Source of the DNA: Harmothoe impar | Taxonomy: Eukaryota > Annelida > Polychaeta > Phyllodocida > Polynoidae | Direction of reading: 5' to 3' | Assembly: GCA_947462335.1 (NCBI GenBank) | Contig: OX381716.1 | Span: forward strand, 2,097,438-2,161,437 | DNA length: 64,000 bases | Shown: positions 23,505-34,333 of the stretch, piece after piece | Position numbering within the stretch: the first letter of the stretch is position 1 | Layout of the letters: every line of letters begins with the position of its first letter | Position numbers and translations under genes: made by a program | The notes under the pieces: model-generated | Seen by the model: the letters and a program-made list of their open reading frames with translations, nothing else | Database searches by the model: none | What the model was told of the DNA's origin: nothing

Positions 23505-23590
23505 TGTGGAGTGGCCGGGCGGGAGTGGAGTGGCCGGGCGGGAGTGGAGTGGCCGGGCGGGAGTGGAGTGGCCGGGCGGGAGTGGAGAGG
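23505..23590 (+). repeat. 19-bp tandem array, about 4.5 copies
   Basis: The unit is GTGGAGTGGCCGGGCGGGA, nearly perfect over four copies. GC-rich minisatellite; the periodic open frames across it are artefacts. Confidence 0.9.
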
Positions 23591-23713
23591 GGATCAGGGC
23601 AGCTCTAAGTGGCCTCACACTTCCTGCAATATCCTCCCTGCAGTCAGGATGGGGCTGCTGCAGTGAGATACCTACACAGGGCTGTAACTAATGGTGGGTG
23701 CCTCGGTTTGAAC

Positions 23714-23910
23714 TACTGTAAACGCAGATATTTTTGCGATTTTTACGAGTTTTCAAATATCCGCGAAAATATGAACAGAGCGAATATTTATACAGTGTTG
23801 ACTCAAATAGCCATACCTCCGAAATTCGCAAATTTTTGTAACAGCGAAAATGTCCTTTTTAGCAAATTCGCGAAAAATGTATACACGCGGAAATATCTAC
23901 ATTTACAGTA
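23714..23910. mobile_element. CTGTAAACG MITE, TA flanked, copy 3
   Basis: TACTGTAAACGCAGATATTT at the left and AAATATCTACATTTACAGTA at the right. Interior words such as CCGCGAAAATATGAACAGAG match the copy at 14,251. Confidence 0.7.
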
Positions 23911-23964
23911 AGCCCCCCTCCCCCACAGGCCTGATAGACCAAATAGGTTCCACCCTACAGCCCT

Positions 23965-24035
23965 AAAAATGGAGGCAATTGGTCAGTTTTTACGGCTTGT
24001 AAATCGGACAATTATTAAGGTCCTTAGAGAGCAAA
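23965..24035 (+). repeat. dispersed repeat TTTTTACGGCTTGTAAATC
   Basis: Shares the order GTCAGTTTTTACGGCTTGTA, AATC, GACAATTATTAAGG, TTAGAGAG with 55,128-55,200 and with 40,530-40,600. The reverse is at 43,680-43,720. It is a short conserved end or fragment of a larger repeat. Confidence 0.6.
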
Positions 24036-24203
24036 CCATGAAAGGATCCACTGTGTCATATGGCCCATTAGAATTAGAGTTTTGTGTACAAATCAGATCA
24101 TTATTTACAGCTTCCTTAATGAAAATACACCAAGTTTCACCATTGAATTCAGCTAGTTCTACCTACAGTCTATAAGCCTTTGACCCTTGAAGGACGACAT
24201 GTG

Positions 24204-24530
24204 AGTATAGTCAAGACTGAAGAATTTGGCGAAGCCGCCAAAGAGAAAGTTAATTAATAAAACTGTTGGGGGTCATTACATAACTGTAACGTTCTCAACA
24301 GGGGAGCATCCCTAAATGTCTAGTGGTCAGCTTTATTCCCTGCAGGATCCCATCACCACCTTAAATGACCACCCCAAATTTGAAGTGGTATATCAATATA
24401 ACCCTAATCACATTTTGAAGGGCTTGTTAAACTAAGACTGTAAGATGGTATCTAATGGTAAAATGTTAGCACCTACCAAGGGGCATTACAACCTCTCAGT
24501 GGGGAGTTTCGCCAAATTCTCTAGTCTCTA
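24204..24530 (+). repeat. MITE with AATTTGGCGAA ends, forward copy
   Basis: Left TATAGTCAAGACTGAAGAAT with TTGGCGAAGC; right GTTTCGCCAAATTCTCTAGTC. The copy at 26,700-27,003 has the same order reversed, including CAAAGAGAAA, TTAATTAATAAAACTG and GGGGGTCATTA. Non-autonomous element present twice in opposite orientation. Confidence 0.7.
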
Positions 24531-24732
24531 TGAGTAGGCTATGGGTTGCTTAACACCATTTCTACAGCTTCAGTCATTTTGACAGCAAGAAAGCTACATT
24601 ATACATCAATTTTACAGATATATACATGTGTCTGAATCAGTGTCAGTGCACATATATGGGCACCAGACAAACAAAGGAGGGGACAGAAAAGGGGCGATGT
24701 AGACCTTTTTAAGATGGGCTAGGGAAGCCCCG

Positions 24733-25043
24733 TCACTAAAAGATGATCATGACATTTGTCACAGACCCGTGAGTAATTTGCTGGTGCTGCATTGGTGCAT
24801 CATGGCGACCCTTTGGGATTGAGACGCTCCCCAAGGGTCAGCATGATGCACCAATGTAGCCCGAGGGAGTTACTCCCCAGGGCTGCATTCAAGCATTATA
24901 GTGACCATGTCATCATGATGCATTCATGCAGTACTGGTGAGTAACTCACCAGAGTGGTTTTCATGCTGGCCCAATGCATGCATCATGACAATAAAGGGTA
25001 TGATGCGTTTATGCACTTAGCAGTCATCAAAGGGACAACCATT
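24733..25043. repeat. TGCATCATG hairpin repeat, copy 3
   Basis: Starts CTAAAAGATGATCATGACAT, contains CTGCATTGGTGCATCATGG, GATGCACCAATGTAGCC and GGCTGCATTCAAGCATTAT, and ends near the AAAGGGACAACC word. Same family as 9,331. Confidence 0.7.
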
Positions 25044-25305
25044 CACGGCTTATGGGGTAGTACATAAAGGTTTGAGGCAACTGCAAGATATCTGATATCC
25101 TCACAAGGGTGGACTTGGTGGAAGGAAAACAAAGACATTGATCTCTGTGGGGGAATGACTTCTACTGCAGTCCGCTGTTAGCCAGCTTGTGACTTATTCT
25201 GACCTATAGACTGCAATAGTTGTGTATTTGCCTTCATTTTAGGCTTTCAAACTTATTGAATTTAAAAAATAACTTGTCTGAAGATCCCTGTACAAGTTGA
25301 TATCA
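25044..25305. other. gene-free stretch
   Basis: Nothing recognisable between the hairpin repeat and the next MITE. Confidence 0.3.
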
Positions 25306-25750
25306 GGCTGTGTCTCATGAGATTGTGCCAATGTGAACATCTTTGACAGGGTGCCATCTTTGACCAGGTGCCATTTTTGACCGGCCACCATTAAAAAATA
25401 AATTTAAGAAGAATTTCTTCTTTGATATCTAGGGGATAAAATAAAGAAATTGGTGGTGGTTTAATCTCCATATATAACTTTACCGGCTCGTCTTCTGTCA
25501 GGAGATCAAAGATGGCACCCAGTCAAAGATGGCACCCAGTCAAAGATGGCACCCAGTCAAAGATGGCACCCAGTCAAAGATGGCACCCAGTCAAAGATGG
25601 CACCCAGTCAAAGATGGCACCCAGTCAAAGATGGCACCCAGTCAAAGATGGCACCCAGTCAAAGATGGCACCCAGTCAAAGATGGCACCCGGTCAAATAT
25701 TGCACCCAGTCAAAGATGTTCACATTGGCCCAATCTCATAAGACACAGCC
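25306..25750. mobile_element. MITE with 4-bp duplication ATCA and 17-bp array
   Basis: GGCTGTGTCTCATGAGATTG at the left and CTCATAAGACACAGCC at the right, directly flanked by ATCA on both sides (25,302-25,305 and 25,751-25,754). The left part holds three 17-bp units; the right part holds an expanded array of them in the opposite orientation. Same family as 20,860-21,130. Confidence 0.85.
25508..25722 (+). repeat. 17-bp tandem array, about 12.5 copies
   Basis: The unit is GATGGCACCCAGTCAAA, almost invariant. Because 17 is not a multiple of three, all three frames stay open and read the same 17-residue peptide cycle, so the three overlapping frames here are not genes. Its reverse (TTTGACTGGGTGCCATC) matches the unit of the array at 15,406. 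Confidence 0.95.
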
Positions 25751-25754
25751 ATCA

Positions 25755-26100
25755 CACTTTGAGCAGAAAATGACATCTTAACCTATAATTACTTAATCCT
25801 CAGAACTATTAATCCGCAAGCCTGAAATGAAACAGATTCATGTTTGAAACAAAAACCTAGATGCGTTAGTGCCGAGTGCCAAGTTTCATCAAATAGCATC
25901 AGGTTCTAGCACCTCTGAGAAAGTGCAATAATTACCTCCAGCGAAAACAATAATTTGATTACCAAAAAGGCTTCAAGGGTCTATTAAATTTTGCTAATTT
26001 ATACCCTTTTCTGAGAAGTATGATATTCCCTAATACTGTAATTTCACTAATATTGCTCTCTACTTTGATTATTTTTAGCAGGCGAGGAGCCAATTCTCTG
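25755..26100. other. gene-free stretch
   Basis: No gene or repeat ends recognised. AT-rich. Confidence 0.3.
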
Positions 26101-26109
26101 CGTCAGTCC

Positions 26110-26200
26110 GTCACCTTTTAGTGTCGAGCTTCCTGATTGGCTGGCATGCCGTGAAGCAGCCTCCATATAAAAGAGCTCCCGATTGGCCCATTGCCTAAAA
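26110..26200 (+). promoter_or_regulatory. possible promoter: CCAAT-like boxes and TATA
   Basis: TATAAAAG at 26,166-26,173 is preceded by GATTGGCTGG at about 26,133 and followed by GATTGGCC at about 26,181. A short frame of 49 codons starting at the ATG at 26,200 follows, and nothing recognisable is encoded. The combination resembles a polymerase II promoter, but it may be chance. No downstream exon was identified. Confidence 0.25.
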
Positions 26201-26343
26201 TGCCTGCGTTGGGAGTTGTGTACAGACTCAGGCTATCCACTGTGGTTATAGTCTCTTACTGGGCACCCCTATGTGTCAATCTCTATACAGCACCCAAATA
26301 CAAAACTGTTAGGGCCAGCTTGCTTATCAAGACGGAGTCCTCT

Positions 26344-26557
26344 TTAAGCCTTTAAGGATGGATGTCGCTAAAAGATGACATTTGTCGTCATGATGCACCA
26401 ATGCAGCCGCAAATAACTCACCAGTGCTGCATTGGTTCATCATGCTAACACTTCGGTACTGTCTGAACCCCATTGGGTCGGCATGATGTTTGAATGCAGC
26501 GCTGGAGATTGCTTGCCAGGGCTGCATTCAGGTATCGTGCCGTCCTTAAAGGGTTAA
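26344..26557. repeat. TGCATCATG hairpin repeat, copy 4
   Basis: Starts TTTAAGCCTTTAAGGATGGA, continues TGTCGCTAAAAGATGACATT, contains GATGCACCAATGCAGCC and GCTGCATTGGTTCATCATG, and ends CCGTCCTTAAAGGGTTAA. The two ends are inverted, so this copy shows the natural boundaries of the family. Confidence 0.75.
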
Positions 26558-26699
26558 GCTCTGCTTTTTACTTTTTTACAATGAACTCTGCTATTTTGAT
26601 GGCACGATGCATATTGGTCTTTGTCGGCATGATGTGCTGGCATGATGCATTCTGCCCTTTTGATGTCATGATATACATTGCCCTTTTGCCGACATTGAT

Positions 26700-27003
26700 G
26701 CACCAATTTGGCGAAACTCCCCATTGGGAGGTTGTAATCCTCACCTCACACCATTTAAACAACCCATTTAAAGATTCATTTAGGAGCAACTCACCCTATT
26801 CTGAGAATCACACTGTCAGACATCACAGGTTTACAGTGGTCATTTATGATGGACAGAGGACCCTGGAGGTGATAAAAGTGGCCACAGGGTATTTAGGGGT
26901 GCTCCTCACTGTAAGGTTTACACTCACCTAATGACCCCCTGCAGTTTTATCAATTAAGTTTCTCTTTGGCAGCTTAGCCAAATTCTCCGGTCTTGACTAT
27001 ACA
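26700..27003 (-). repeat. MITE with AATTTGGCGAA ends, reverse copy
   Basis: Left CCAATTTGGCGAAACTCCCC; right TAGCCAAATTCTCCGGTCTT and GACTATA. The interior in reverse matches 24,204-24,530 segment by segment. The left end abuts a diverged tail of the TGCATCATG repeat. Confidence 0.7.
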
Positions 27004-27583
27004 TTCAGACAACCCGCCATTCCACAAGGCGTTACGGTAGCAGACCCTGCCCCTGGTGTCTTGAACCAGAACTACAGGGTAAACACAGCCTATTGTGGCA
27101 ATGCATTCTGGGAGGTATAACAATTGGCACTTAGTGTAAGGAGGGGGGTGCTTGACTGGGGTACAGATGGGGGTAGATGGTGCACAGATAGAGCTCTGAT
27201 GGGGCCTGAGGCTGGCCTGAGGTGCAGGACTACACACATGTTGTGCCACCACCTCTCCTAATGCCTCACCATTTCTACACTCAGAGAAAAACTATTTAAA
27301 ACAACTGAAACATACAAGTACATTTTTTATGGTTTTCAATTCAAAATATCAAAATTATGATATGGGGAGCCTAAAAGCTTTTTTCTATGCCGTTAAAATG
27401 TAAACAAACCGCCATTATTGATGACATCACAGGCCGTGAAATACGGCCATGACTAATTGGGTTATTTCACGGGGGTATGAAATACGGGAGTCTTTGGTTA
27501 AAGCAATGGCCCTGTCGTATTCCATGAAAAATAAAATAATTTGCTCTATTTAGGAAATAGGATATAGAAAAGCGTTGGAAGCT
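27004..27583. other. gene-free stretch
   Basis: No gene supported. At 27,283-27,330 and again at 27,787-27,822 the sequence CTCAGAGAAA..AACAACTGAAACAT is repeated directly on either side of the next MITE, so the MITE probably lies inside a larger duplicated or palindromic element. Confidence 0.35.
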
Positions 27584-27779
27584 AGACTGTAAATGTATTG
27601 TGTTTCACACTGTACATATTTCAACGAATTTTGCACAGCCGTGGAAATATATACAGTGCAAATATTCATCCAATGCAGATATACAATTGCCATTATCAAA
27701 ATCTGTGAATCTGTAAATCTGCATGAAATTGTACTGTGTGCGAAAATGTATACACGTGGAAATATCTATGTTTACAGTA
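27584..27779. mobile_element. CTGTAAATG MITE, TA flanked, copy 4
   Basis: Left TAGACTGTAAATGTATTG; right AAATATCTATGTTTACAGTA. The interior CGAAAATGTATACACGTGG matches the copy at 23,714. A decayed copy with a diverged left end. Confidence 0.6.
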
Positions 27780-27950
27780 AATTTTAGTCTCAGAGAAACA
27801 ATGTCAAAAACAACTGAAACATGTGATAGTTATAATTTATCTGTTCATGAAATAGGCTGTAGAATAGTTTGTGAGGTCATGGTTTTGTTTTGGGGAACAT
27901 GAAGGTTATCCATTACCACTAAGCTATGTGCAGAAGGTGCCAAATCTACT

Positions 27951-28252
27951 TTAGGGAGTGGTCATATTTTACCAAAGGGGGAGGGGGGTGGGGTTGGTGG
28001 ATTTTCACACAAATGAATCGGAATCTTTTTGGTTCCCCCTCCCCCCCACAGGAGGGGTTGACATTATTTTGGTCCCCCCCCCCTTCAGGCAATTGAAATT
28101 GAACGTGGCCGACCCCTTTGACCTAAAGTAACACTTTTTCGCTAAAAAGGGGTACAATTATTTTGGTCCCCCCCCCCCCCTCAAGAGGCCCAAATTTGTT
28201 TGGTCCCCTCCCTATATCCACCAACCCCCCCCCCCCCCCCCTGTTGTCAAGA
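27951..28252. repeat. G/C-run MITE, copy 2
   Basis: Starts TTAGGGAGTGGTCATATTTT and ends CCCCCCTGTTGTCAAG. G-runs near the left and C-runs near the right give G-quadruplex potential on both strands. It differs inside from the 13,509 type and is closer to the copy interrupted at 41,228-42,709. Confidence 0.65.
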
Positions 28253-28364
28253 TGTATCTTATATCCACATGTGGCATTATGATATAGGATATGTAATGTA
28301 TACCACAGCGCCCCCACACGTCTCTGACCCCGGCATCCCTATCTCCTGATAAATGTAACCTCTG

Positions 28365-28752
28365 TTAACCCTTTAAGGATCGCAGTACCTTAACTCTTTA
28401 AGGTCAGTGCTGCATTCAAGTGTCATGCCGACCATATGGGGTTGAGACACTCGCGAAGGGTAACTCACCTGGCCTGTATTGGTGCATCATTGTAATACAT
28501 CAACGCACCCCTGGTGCAGCCTTTAACCATTTAATGCCTTAATGCATCATGCCCTTGGTCATCATTATGCTTAAATGCAGCACTGGTGAGTTACTCGCCA
28601 GGGCTGCATTTATGCATCATGGGGTTGAGACACCCCCGAATGGTCGGCATGATGCACCAATGCTGCCCCAGCAAGTTACTTGCCGTGGCTGCATTGGTGC
28701 ATCATGAAGACAAATGTCATCTTTTAGCGACATCCGTCCTTAAAGGGTTAAA
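28365..28752. repeat. TGCATCATG hairpin repeat, copy 5
   Basis: Bounded by TTAACCCTTTAAGGAT at the left and CGTCCTTAAAGGGTTAAAG at the right. Contains at least four GGCTGCATTNATGCATCATG-type words in alternating orientations. Confidence 0.75.
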
Positions 28753-29512
28753 GGTCTAACCCAATACTACTCCCAGTGTTATATCAACAGTACATCCACA
28801 CCTAGTGTAAACATCCCAGACACATTCAGACCAACCCAGGCTGTCACCACCCTGACCCCTGACCCCACAAGGTCATCTATAACCTGACCTTGAGTTGACC
28901 TTTGACCTAGGGTGTCATCCTCCTGATACCCTGCCCCCTTTGTTTAGTTTACACAAGAATGAGAATAGGGGGAGTGGAGTTCTCAAATGTACTCTTGTAT
29001 TGCTCTTCATATTTCATAGGGAATATAGTTTTATACTTCCAGGAATTCATTTTTATAACATTGCTTGAAAGTAACGAGGAACAGTGTGATATAAAAAGGA
29101 CAAATTATTCTTAGACACAGAAGACAGTAACATTAATACTATTCAGAAGATGGTTTATCACCCATATCACTGAGTACTCATTGTATTTTGTTTTCAAATC
29201 CTTTCAATCAATGATATATATATATACAAACGAGAAATGTATGTCAACCTATAATGCACAATCCATTACATTCTGATGAAAAAATAATTCCTTAGATTTG
29301 GCCCCAATGAAGAAGAATCGTAGCTTCTTTGTATTCAATGAGAAGTGTCATATTTTAGCAACAACCGTCCTTTTAGCAACAAGGATTAAGCAGCAGATTC
29401 ATTTACAGATTTGGGTGCTGAAAATCATTGACAAATTTACAACTTACACCCCTAGTCTGATGACCTTGCTAAAAAACAGCTTTTCAAATCTCGCAATAAT
29501 ATGTGCTTAGTC
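28753..29512. other. 3' flank of the GPCR gene
   Basis: AT-rich sequence that would hold the 3' untranslated region of the minus-strand receptor gene. An (AT) microsatellite is at 29,212-29,224. No other gene was recognised. Confidence 0.35.
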
Positions 29513-32461
29513 CTACAGCCTGGTGCAATGCTCATGTAGAACTTCAACAATAACAGTATTACTGTCAGCAGGCTCTATGCCTGAGCCTTCATCAGTGCAA
29601 CAACCTGCAGCAACTCCTGCCTCAAGTGCCTCAACTTCCCCTTGTTCATTGTTGTCAGCAGCTTCGTTACCGTTACGATCAGCCCATTGAACACGGCGGC
29701 TGTTAGCGTCACCAACACTAGTATTTCTGACAATTGCGTCCTCAAATGCAGTCCCTATATACGTGAATGTGTTCTCCGAGCAGACGTTATTGAGTCCTGG
29801 AGTTTCTGTTGTAGTAGCCTCAGTTGCCTTGGTACTTTCTGTAGTAGCCTCAGTTACCTTTGTACTTTCTGTAGTAGCCTCAGTTGTCCCATTAGACTTT
29901 ATTATTGGCTCATTGAATGCCCTGGTACCTTCAGCTTTGATAGTCTCCTCAGTCATGAACCTGAGCACAGAGTCATCTGTACTGGAGTCAGCATCTTCTG
30001 ATGCCTTCACCATGTCTCTGATACTACGCAGGAGGTCAGTCGGCATCTGGGTCTGTAAGTGTCCATCATCCTTGATCATACAGGGACTCTCTAGCGGTGA
30101 GCCAGGGGTGGAGTTCTCCAAGCCAATGTTAGTCAAGCCTGGAGTTTCTATCATAGCAACCTCAGTTATCCCAGCGGTTGACGCAAGATCTATGGCTTCT
30201 TTACCTGTGACAAGGGTTCTCAAGTCCTGGGTCTGTATGCACCCAGCGTCCTTCATTATAGAGGAACTAGATAGTGGTGATCCAGGGAAGGAGTTCTCCA
30301 AGATGTTTTCTAAGCAGACAGTAGTCTGGCCTGGAGTTTCTGTCGTAGTGATTTCAGTTTTAGCTCCATTACCAGTCGCCATGTTTATGCGGCCATTGTC
30401 CTTCAACATAGAGAGATCGTCTAGCGGCGATCCAGGGATAGAGTTCTCCATGCACTTATTACTTGGTCCTGGTGATGATGTTGTTGTTGTTGCTGTTGTT
30501 GTTGTAGCCCCAGTTGACCCTGTGGTTGAGACCAGAGTTTTGGCATCTTTCCTGGTCACCAAAGTTTTCAGATCCTGTAAAATCGGTCTGCGACAGACAA
30601 AGGCGGCAAATATAAACACGCCTTGTGTCGTGTTTAGAAGAATGAACACGAACCACATCCACTCGGTGTTGAACACGGAGGCTACGAGCCCAAAGCCCCA
30701 GGACACCCCCATGAGGACCGCCAGACGCATGTAGATCAGGAACTCAGTCCTCGCCTCGTTTCTACGTGCCGGCAGTTTGCGCGCCTGTCTGAGCGTCCTA
30801 CAGAGATAGCAGGTGGTCAAGATGAACAGGACGGTGTTAATGAGAACAAAGGCAGCCATGAATGTACCGAAGTAGACTAACATGGAGAGGGTCTGGTTGA
30901 ACCAACATAGCCCCACACCAAACATGGGTCTGTACACAGCTGGGATGTTAGTGAAGTCCAGGGCTGAGACCACGGCGGCGGTTATCACTGGCACACCCCA
31001 TCCATACACACAGGGTAGGGTACAGGTCCTCTTCTTAGCACCAGAGCGCTTAAAGCTAGCAGACGGTTTGAAAGCCAGGAAAGAGTCCAGGGCTAAAATA
31101 GTCATCCAGTTGAATGAAGCCAGCCAGCCGATATAAGTAAACACCGCAATAGCCTGACATAAGGTCTGCCCGTAAGTACTCCCGAGGACGCTGGTGAGGA
31201 GACTCCCGATGTAGGCCATGAACAGTGACAGGGCCTGGTTACACTGCAGCAGGCCGGCCCGGGTCTGGTAGTGGGGCACCAGGGGCTGTAGTAGGAGCCT
31301 CACCAGCAGGCACAGTAGGGACACACTCAGACACACCAGGCTGATCACACCCAGCGGCAGCGACGAGATCATACGGGGACGGGCACTCGACTCTATACTC
31401 ACACACACTATGGCGCTGTTGTCTTTCAATATCTTGAAGTGGTCTTTGAAGATTTTCCCAGTTTGGTTGATCATGATATGGCCTTCAATAGAGTAATCAA
31501 TTTGAGAGTAATACACCCAGGTGCAGTTATCATTGTTGGGTAAAACAAACAATTCAACACCTTCAATTCTAACGGCCACTGTCGCCAGGCTTACTTTGAG
31601 GTCATTCAATTCATTGATGATTCTGGAATTAATAAGTGCATTCACTTCAGCACTATACAAACTATCTGTCACATTATCAGTGGAAGTAATATCGATAGTC
31701 CGAGTCACAATTAAGGTGATATTGATGAGATTTGTTTGCTCCTCATAGGAGTCAAGGCTGAACGATGTCTGATTGCTCGTGTCCAGCAGAGCCGCATCCT
31801 GGTTGAGTTGTAGCAGGAAGTTGTCAGTCAGCCAGGAGGTGTTGGTGAAGTAGGGGGAGACTTGGGTCATGGTGTCAGTACTGTTAAGGTGGAGGGTCAC
31901 AGTCAGCTTGTTTCTGAACATGTAGGGGACACAGGAGTCATTAAAGCGCTTGTACCAGGGGGGACAAGCCATGAATCTGCAGCGGCGGTCCGCCTCCACA
32001 TACACCTCCCCCTCCCCACACTCCGGCATCTCCTCCACACCCACCTCAAGCCCACTGGAGGGGTTAAAGTTGAAAAGTACAGAAAAGGATTGAAACTCTG
32101 TTTGACCGTCTAGATTTGGTGGGGGGAGTGATTCAAATTGTTGTGGACCACATTCGAGGGATTCCTCTGGGTGGCCATTACACAGGGCGCAGTATACATT
32201 TTTGAAGTACAAATACCCGGAGTATACGCAGTCCAAGAACGGGGAGTGGGTGCAGTTCTGTACCAGGGCGGTGTTGGTACATGCCGGACTGCACGAGTCC
32301 AGTAACGTGAAACAGTTCCCGCGCACCTGGGTAGGTATGGTGTAAATAACGCTGCACTTCCCACTCTTTAATTCCTGCATCAGGTCTGCCTCAGAGGTAA
32401 TGGTGGGGGCACCATCGTGTTTACCACCACCATTTTTACCAGTATCATCATGATCATCATC

Positions 32462-32493
<32 letters not shown>

Positions 32494-33172
32494 TGTCTTT
32501 GTGATGACCACTAGCTATTTTGAGATCAACACTAGGCATCACTGGCATCACTGGCATCACTGGCATCACTGGCATCACTGGCATCACTGGCATCACTGGC
32601 ATCACTGGCGTGGTCACACACTGTAACCTGACCGGCCAGTGCTGTCCGTTACTCACATTATTACAAATAGCACAGTCAGCATTAAGATAATGCAGCCCAC
32701 TGTCCCTGTCTGTTATTGGTACAGCCTTATTAAGGTGGGTCTTATCCCTCAGTTGTGTGTACTCGCAGTGGTCACCATTTCTACACCGGTCTATGAGCGC
32801 TACCTCCGTGCTGGACCCGCTTTCTGCTATAGACACACAGACAGAGTGCCCGGTGTGCCGGAACCGCTGCCGGGTGGTGGAGCTGTTACTGAACACGTCC
32901 GGGCACACCGAGGGCAGGTCCGGACAACAGTCTCCGTACGCAAAACAATCCGCTTCACACGAGCAAATTATATTCTCAACAACATCCGCTCCCTTTCCGC
33001 ATCGTCCGACACAACTCGAGCACTGGAGGGTTATATCCTGCTTGTTACAGGTTGTCGTGTTGGGCTGGTTGAAGGTCTTGTCTCCGTATGGATCTCCATA
33101 CCCCTGACTATTGGTGACGTCCAGTAGGCTGAGTATGAAGAGGACGGAGAGGAGGTTTTGGTACCGCTCCAT
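29513..33172 (-). CDS. somatomedin-B domain class B (methuselah-like) GPCR
   Basis: A long single-exon frame of 1,219 residues from the ATG at 33,172. The longer frame begins with a TTG codon inside a splice acceptor, so it is not the start. A hydrophobic signal peptide (LLSVLFILSLLDV) is followed by a somatomedin-B-type cysteine pattern (CSSCVGRCGKG, then CSCEADC and GDCCPD, residues about 42-92). Then come about eight MP[VS] repeats, an Asp-rich tract, and a cysteine-rich ectodomain with CPPWYKRFNDSC near residue 400. Seven hydrophobic segments lie at about 602-625, 637-660, 670-696, 715-735, 760-790, 808-830 and 834-856. A tail of about 360 residues holds three or more imperfect TETPG..ENS.PGSPL repeats. 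I see no GAIN/GPS cleavage motif. Topology and ectodomain fit methuselah-like/secretin-superfamily receptors. The ligand is unknown. The 3' half overlaps a long antisense frame that is only a shadow. Confidence 0.85.
32456..32612 (-). repeat. in-frame microsatellites inside the GPCR gene
   Basis: A GGCATCACT 9-bp array (about eight copies, 32,535-32,610) encodes the Met-Pro-Val repeat, and an adjacent ATC/GAT trinucleotide run (32,456-32,495) encodes the poly-Asp tract. Both keep the frame because the units are multiples of three. They sit in the ectodomain between the somatomedin-B domain and the next cysteine-rich region and are likely to vary in length between alleles. Confidence 0.85.
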
Positions 33173-33200
33173 TGTTATCTGCAAGTGTAGAGAAATTCAG
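33173..33200 (-). other. splice acceptor upstream of the GPCR start
   Basis: On the minus strand TTTCTCTACACTTGCAG immediately precedes ATAACAATGG. This is a pyrimidine-rich tract ending in CAG, a good 3' splice site six bases before the ATG. It implies at least one upstream exon, presumably non-coding, at higher coordinates. That exon was not found. Confidence 0.6.
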
Positions 33201-33310
33201 ATCATTAGAAATCATTGTTTGTAACCCTATCAGGATGGCATGATACCTTAAACCACAGTGGAAGGCTACGACAAAGGCTTCGCACCTTGGTTATATGGCA
33301 TACCGTGGTT

Positions 33311-33457
33311 TAAAACAGATAGACAATGGTTATGAAAGGGTATTAGGATTAACCACAGCTTGCTGGTAGGGCGACTTGGGCTTCACCCTCGTCTGGCCCC
33401 ACCAGCAAGCTGTGGTTAATTCTACATACCCTATCATAACCATAGTCTATCTATTAC
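33311..33457. repeat. inverted repeat, arms about 62 bp
   Basis: AACAGATAGACAATGGTTAT through ATTAACCACAGCTTGCTGGT is followed, after a GGCTTC loop region, by its reverse (ACCAGCAAGCTGTGGTTAAT through ATAACCATAGTCTATCTATT). Fold-back MITE. The copy of the 85-bp TTAA element follows directly. Confidence 0.75.
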
Positions 33458-33461
33458 TTAA

Positions 33462-33546
33462 ACCCGCAGTTCTTACTGCACGTGCAGTAACAGTCAGAGC
33501 GCAGTCGGGACAGGTACTCAGCCGTATATATAGGGGCACTGGGCCT
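33462..33546 (-). mobile_element. 85-bp MITE with TTAA duplication, copy 2
   Basis: TTAA at 33,458-33,461 and 33,547-33,550. Reverse orientation to the copy at 11,635. Here the centre reads ACTGCACGTGCAGTAACAG, a variant shared with the copy at 37,023. Confidence 0.75.
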
Positions 33547-33551
33547 TTAAA

Positions 33552-33761
33552 GCATCATACCCATGGTCGTCATGATGCATGAATGCAGCCCTGGCGAGTA
33601 AATCGCCAGTGCTGCATTGAAGCATCATGCCGAATTGAGACACTCCTGTAGGGTCTGCATAATGCACCAATGCAGCACTGGTGAGTTACTCACTGGGGTT
33701 GCATTAGTTTATCATGATGACAAATGTCATCTTTTAGCGACATCCGTCCTTAAAGAGTTAA
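33552..33761. repeat. TGCATCATG hairpin repeat, copy 6
   Basis: Contains GATGCATGAATGCAGCCCTG, GCACCAATGCAGCACTGG and the terminal CTTTTAGCGACATCCGTCCT with TAAAGAGTTAA. The right end matches 28,752. Confidence 0.7.
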
Positions 33762-34333
33762 TCATGATAGCCAATGATATGGCAAGATCTCTTCAAGAAT
33801 ATTAAATGAAGCAGATGCACCAGCAACAAAATTGCCTCCAACTAACATTTATTTTAACAAGAGAAAGTGCAGTTTGTATTGAAGAATATCGATGTATAAT
33901 ATGATAACTGCTGCATAGCAAGCATGGCATCTCTACTTTTATGAGATTCAAACAAGATTGATATTCAAAAGAAACCATTGTAATTTTACATACCTCTTTT
34001 ACATACCATCTAGTCTTATAACGCAGATGAGAAAACATTCACTAATTATGTAAGTATGGTAGACATTTGTCACATTTCAATTCTCAAGGGTCTCTATCAA
34101 TACAGAAGTGTCATTTGACATCGCTTGATACACATACGATGAAATCTATATCTATATAACTTTCCTATTTCTACTTGGATAGACATAGGTAAGGAGACAA
34201 AATGTAAAAAAGGTTGCAGTTTTATTGTTGGCTATGGGAACATTCACAAATGACGACACGTTTTTTTGGGCCATTTTCAAGATGCCCCGCCCACCCCCTT
34301 GTTACCTTTTGTCGCCTACCAGCAATAACCCTT
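33762..34333. other. gene-free stretch
   Basis: AT-rich, no supported gene. The upstream exon of the GPCR could lie here, but no convincing donor with associated exon was recognised. Confidence 0.3.

Noticed and set aside
25512..25781. Three overlapping frames with a 17-residue repeat
   Set aside because: Direct consequence of a 17-bp tandem array, which stays open in all frames.
29763..30734. 323-codon open frame on the plus strand
   Set aside because: Antisense shadow of the GPCR tail; its residues mirror the repeated coding sequence and no domain is visible.
33173..33184. Upstream extension of the GPCR frame
   Set aside because: The extended start is a TTG lying within a splice acceptor; the ATG at 33,172 fits a signal peptide start.
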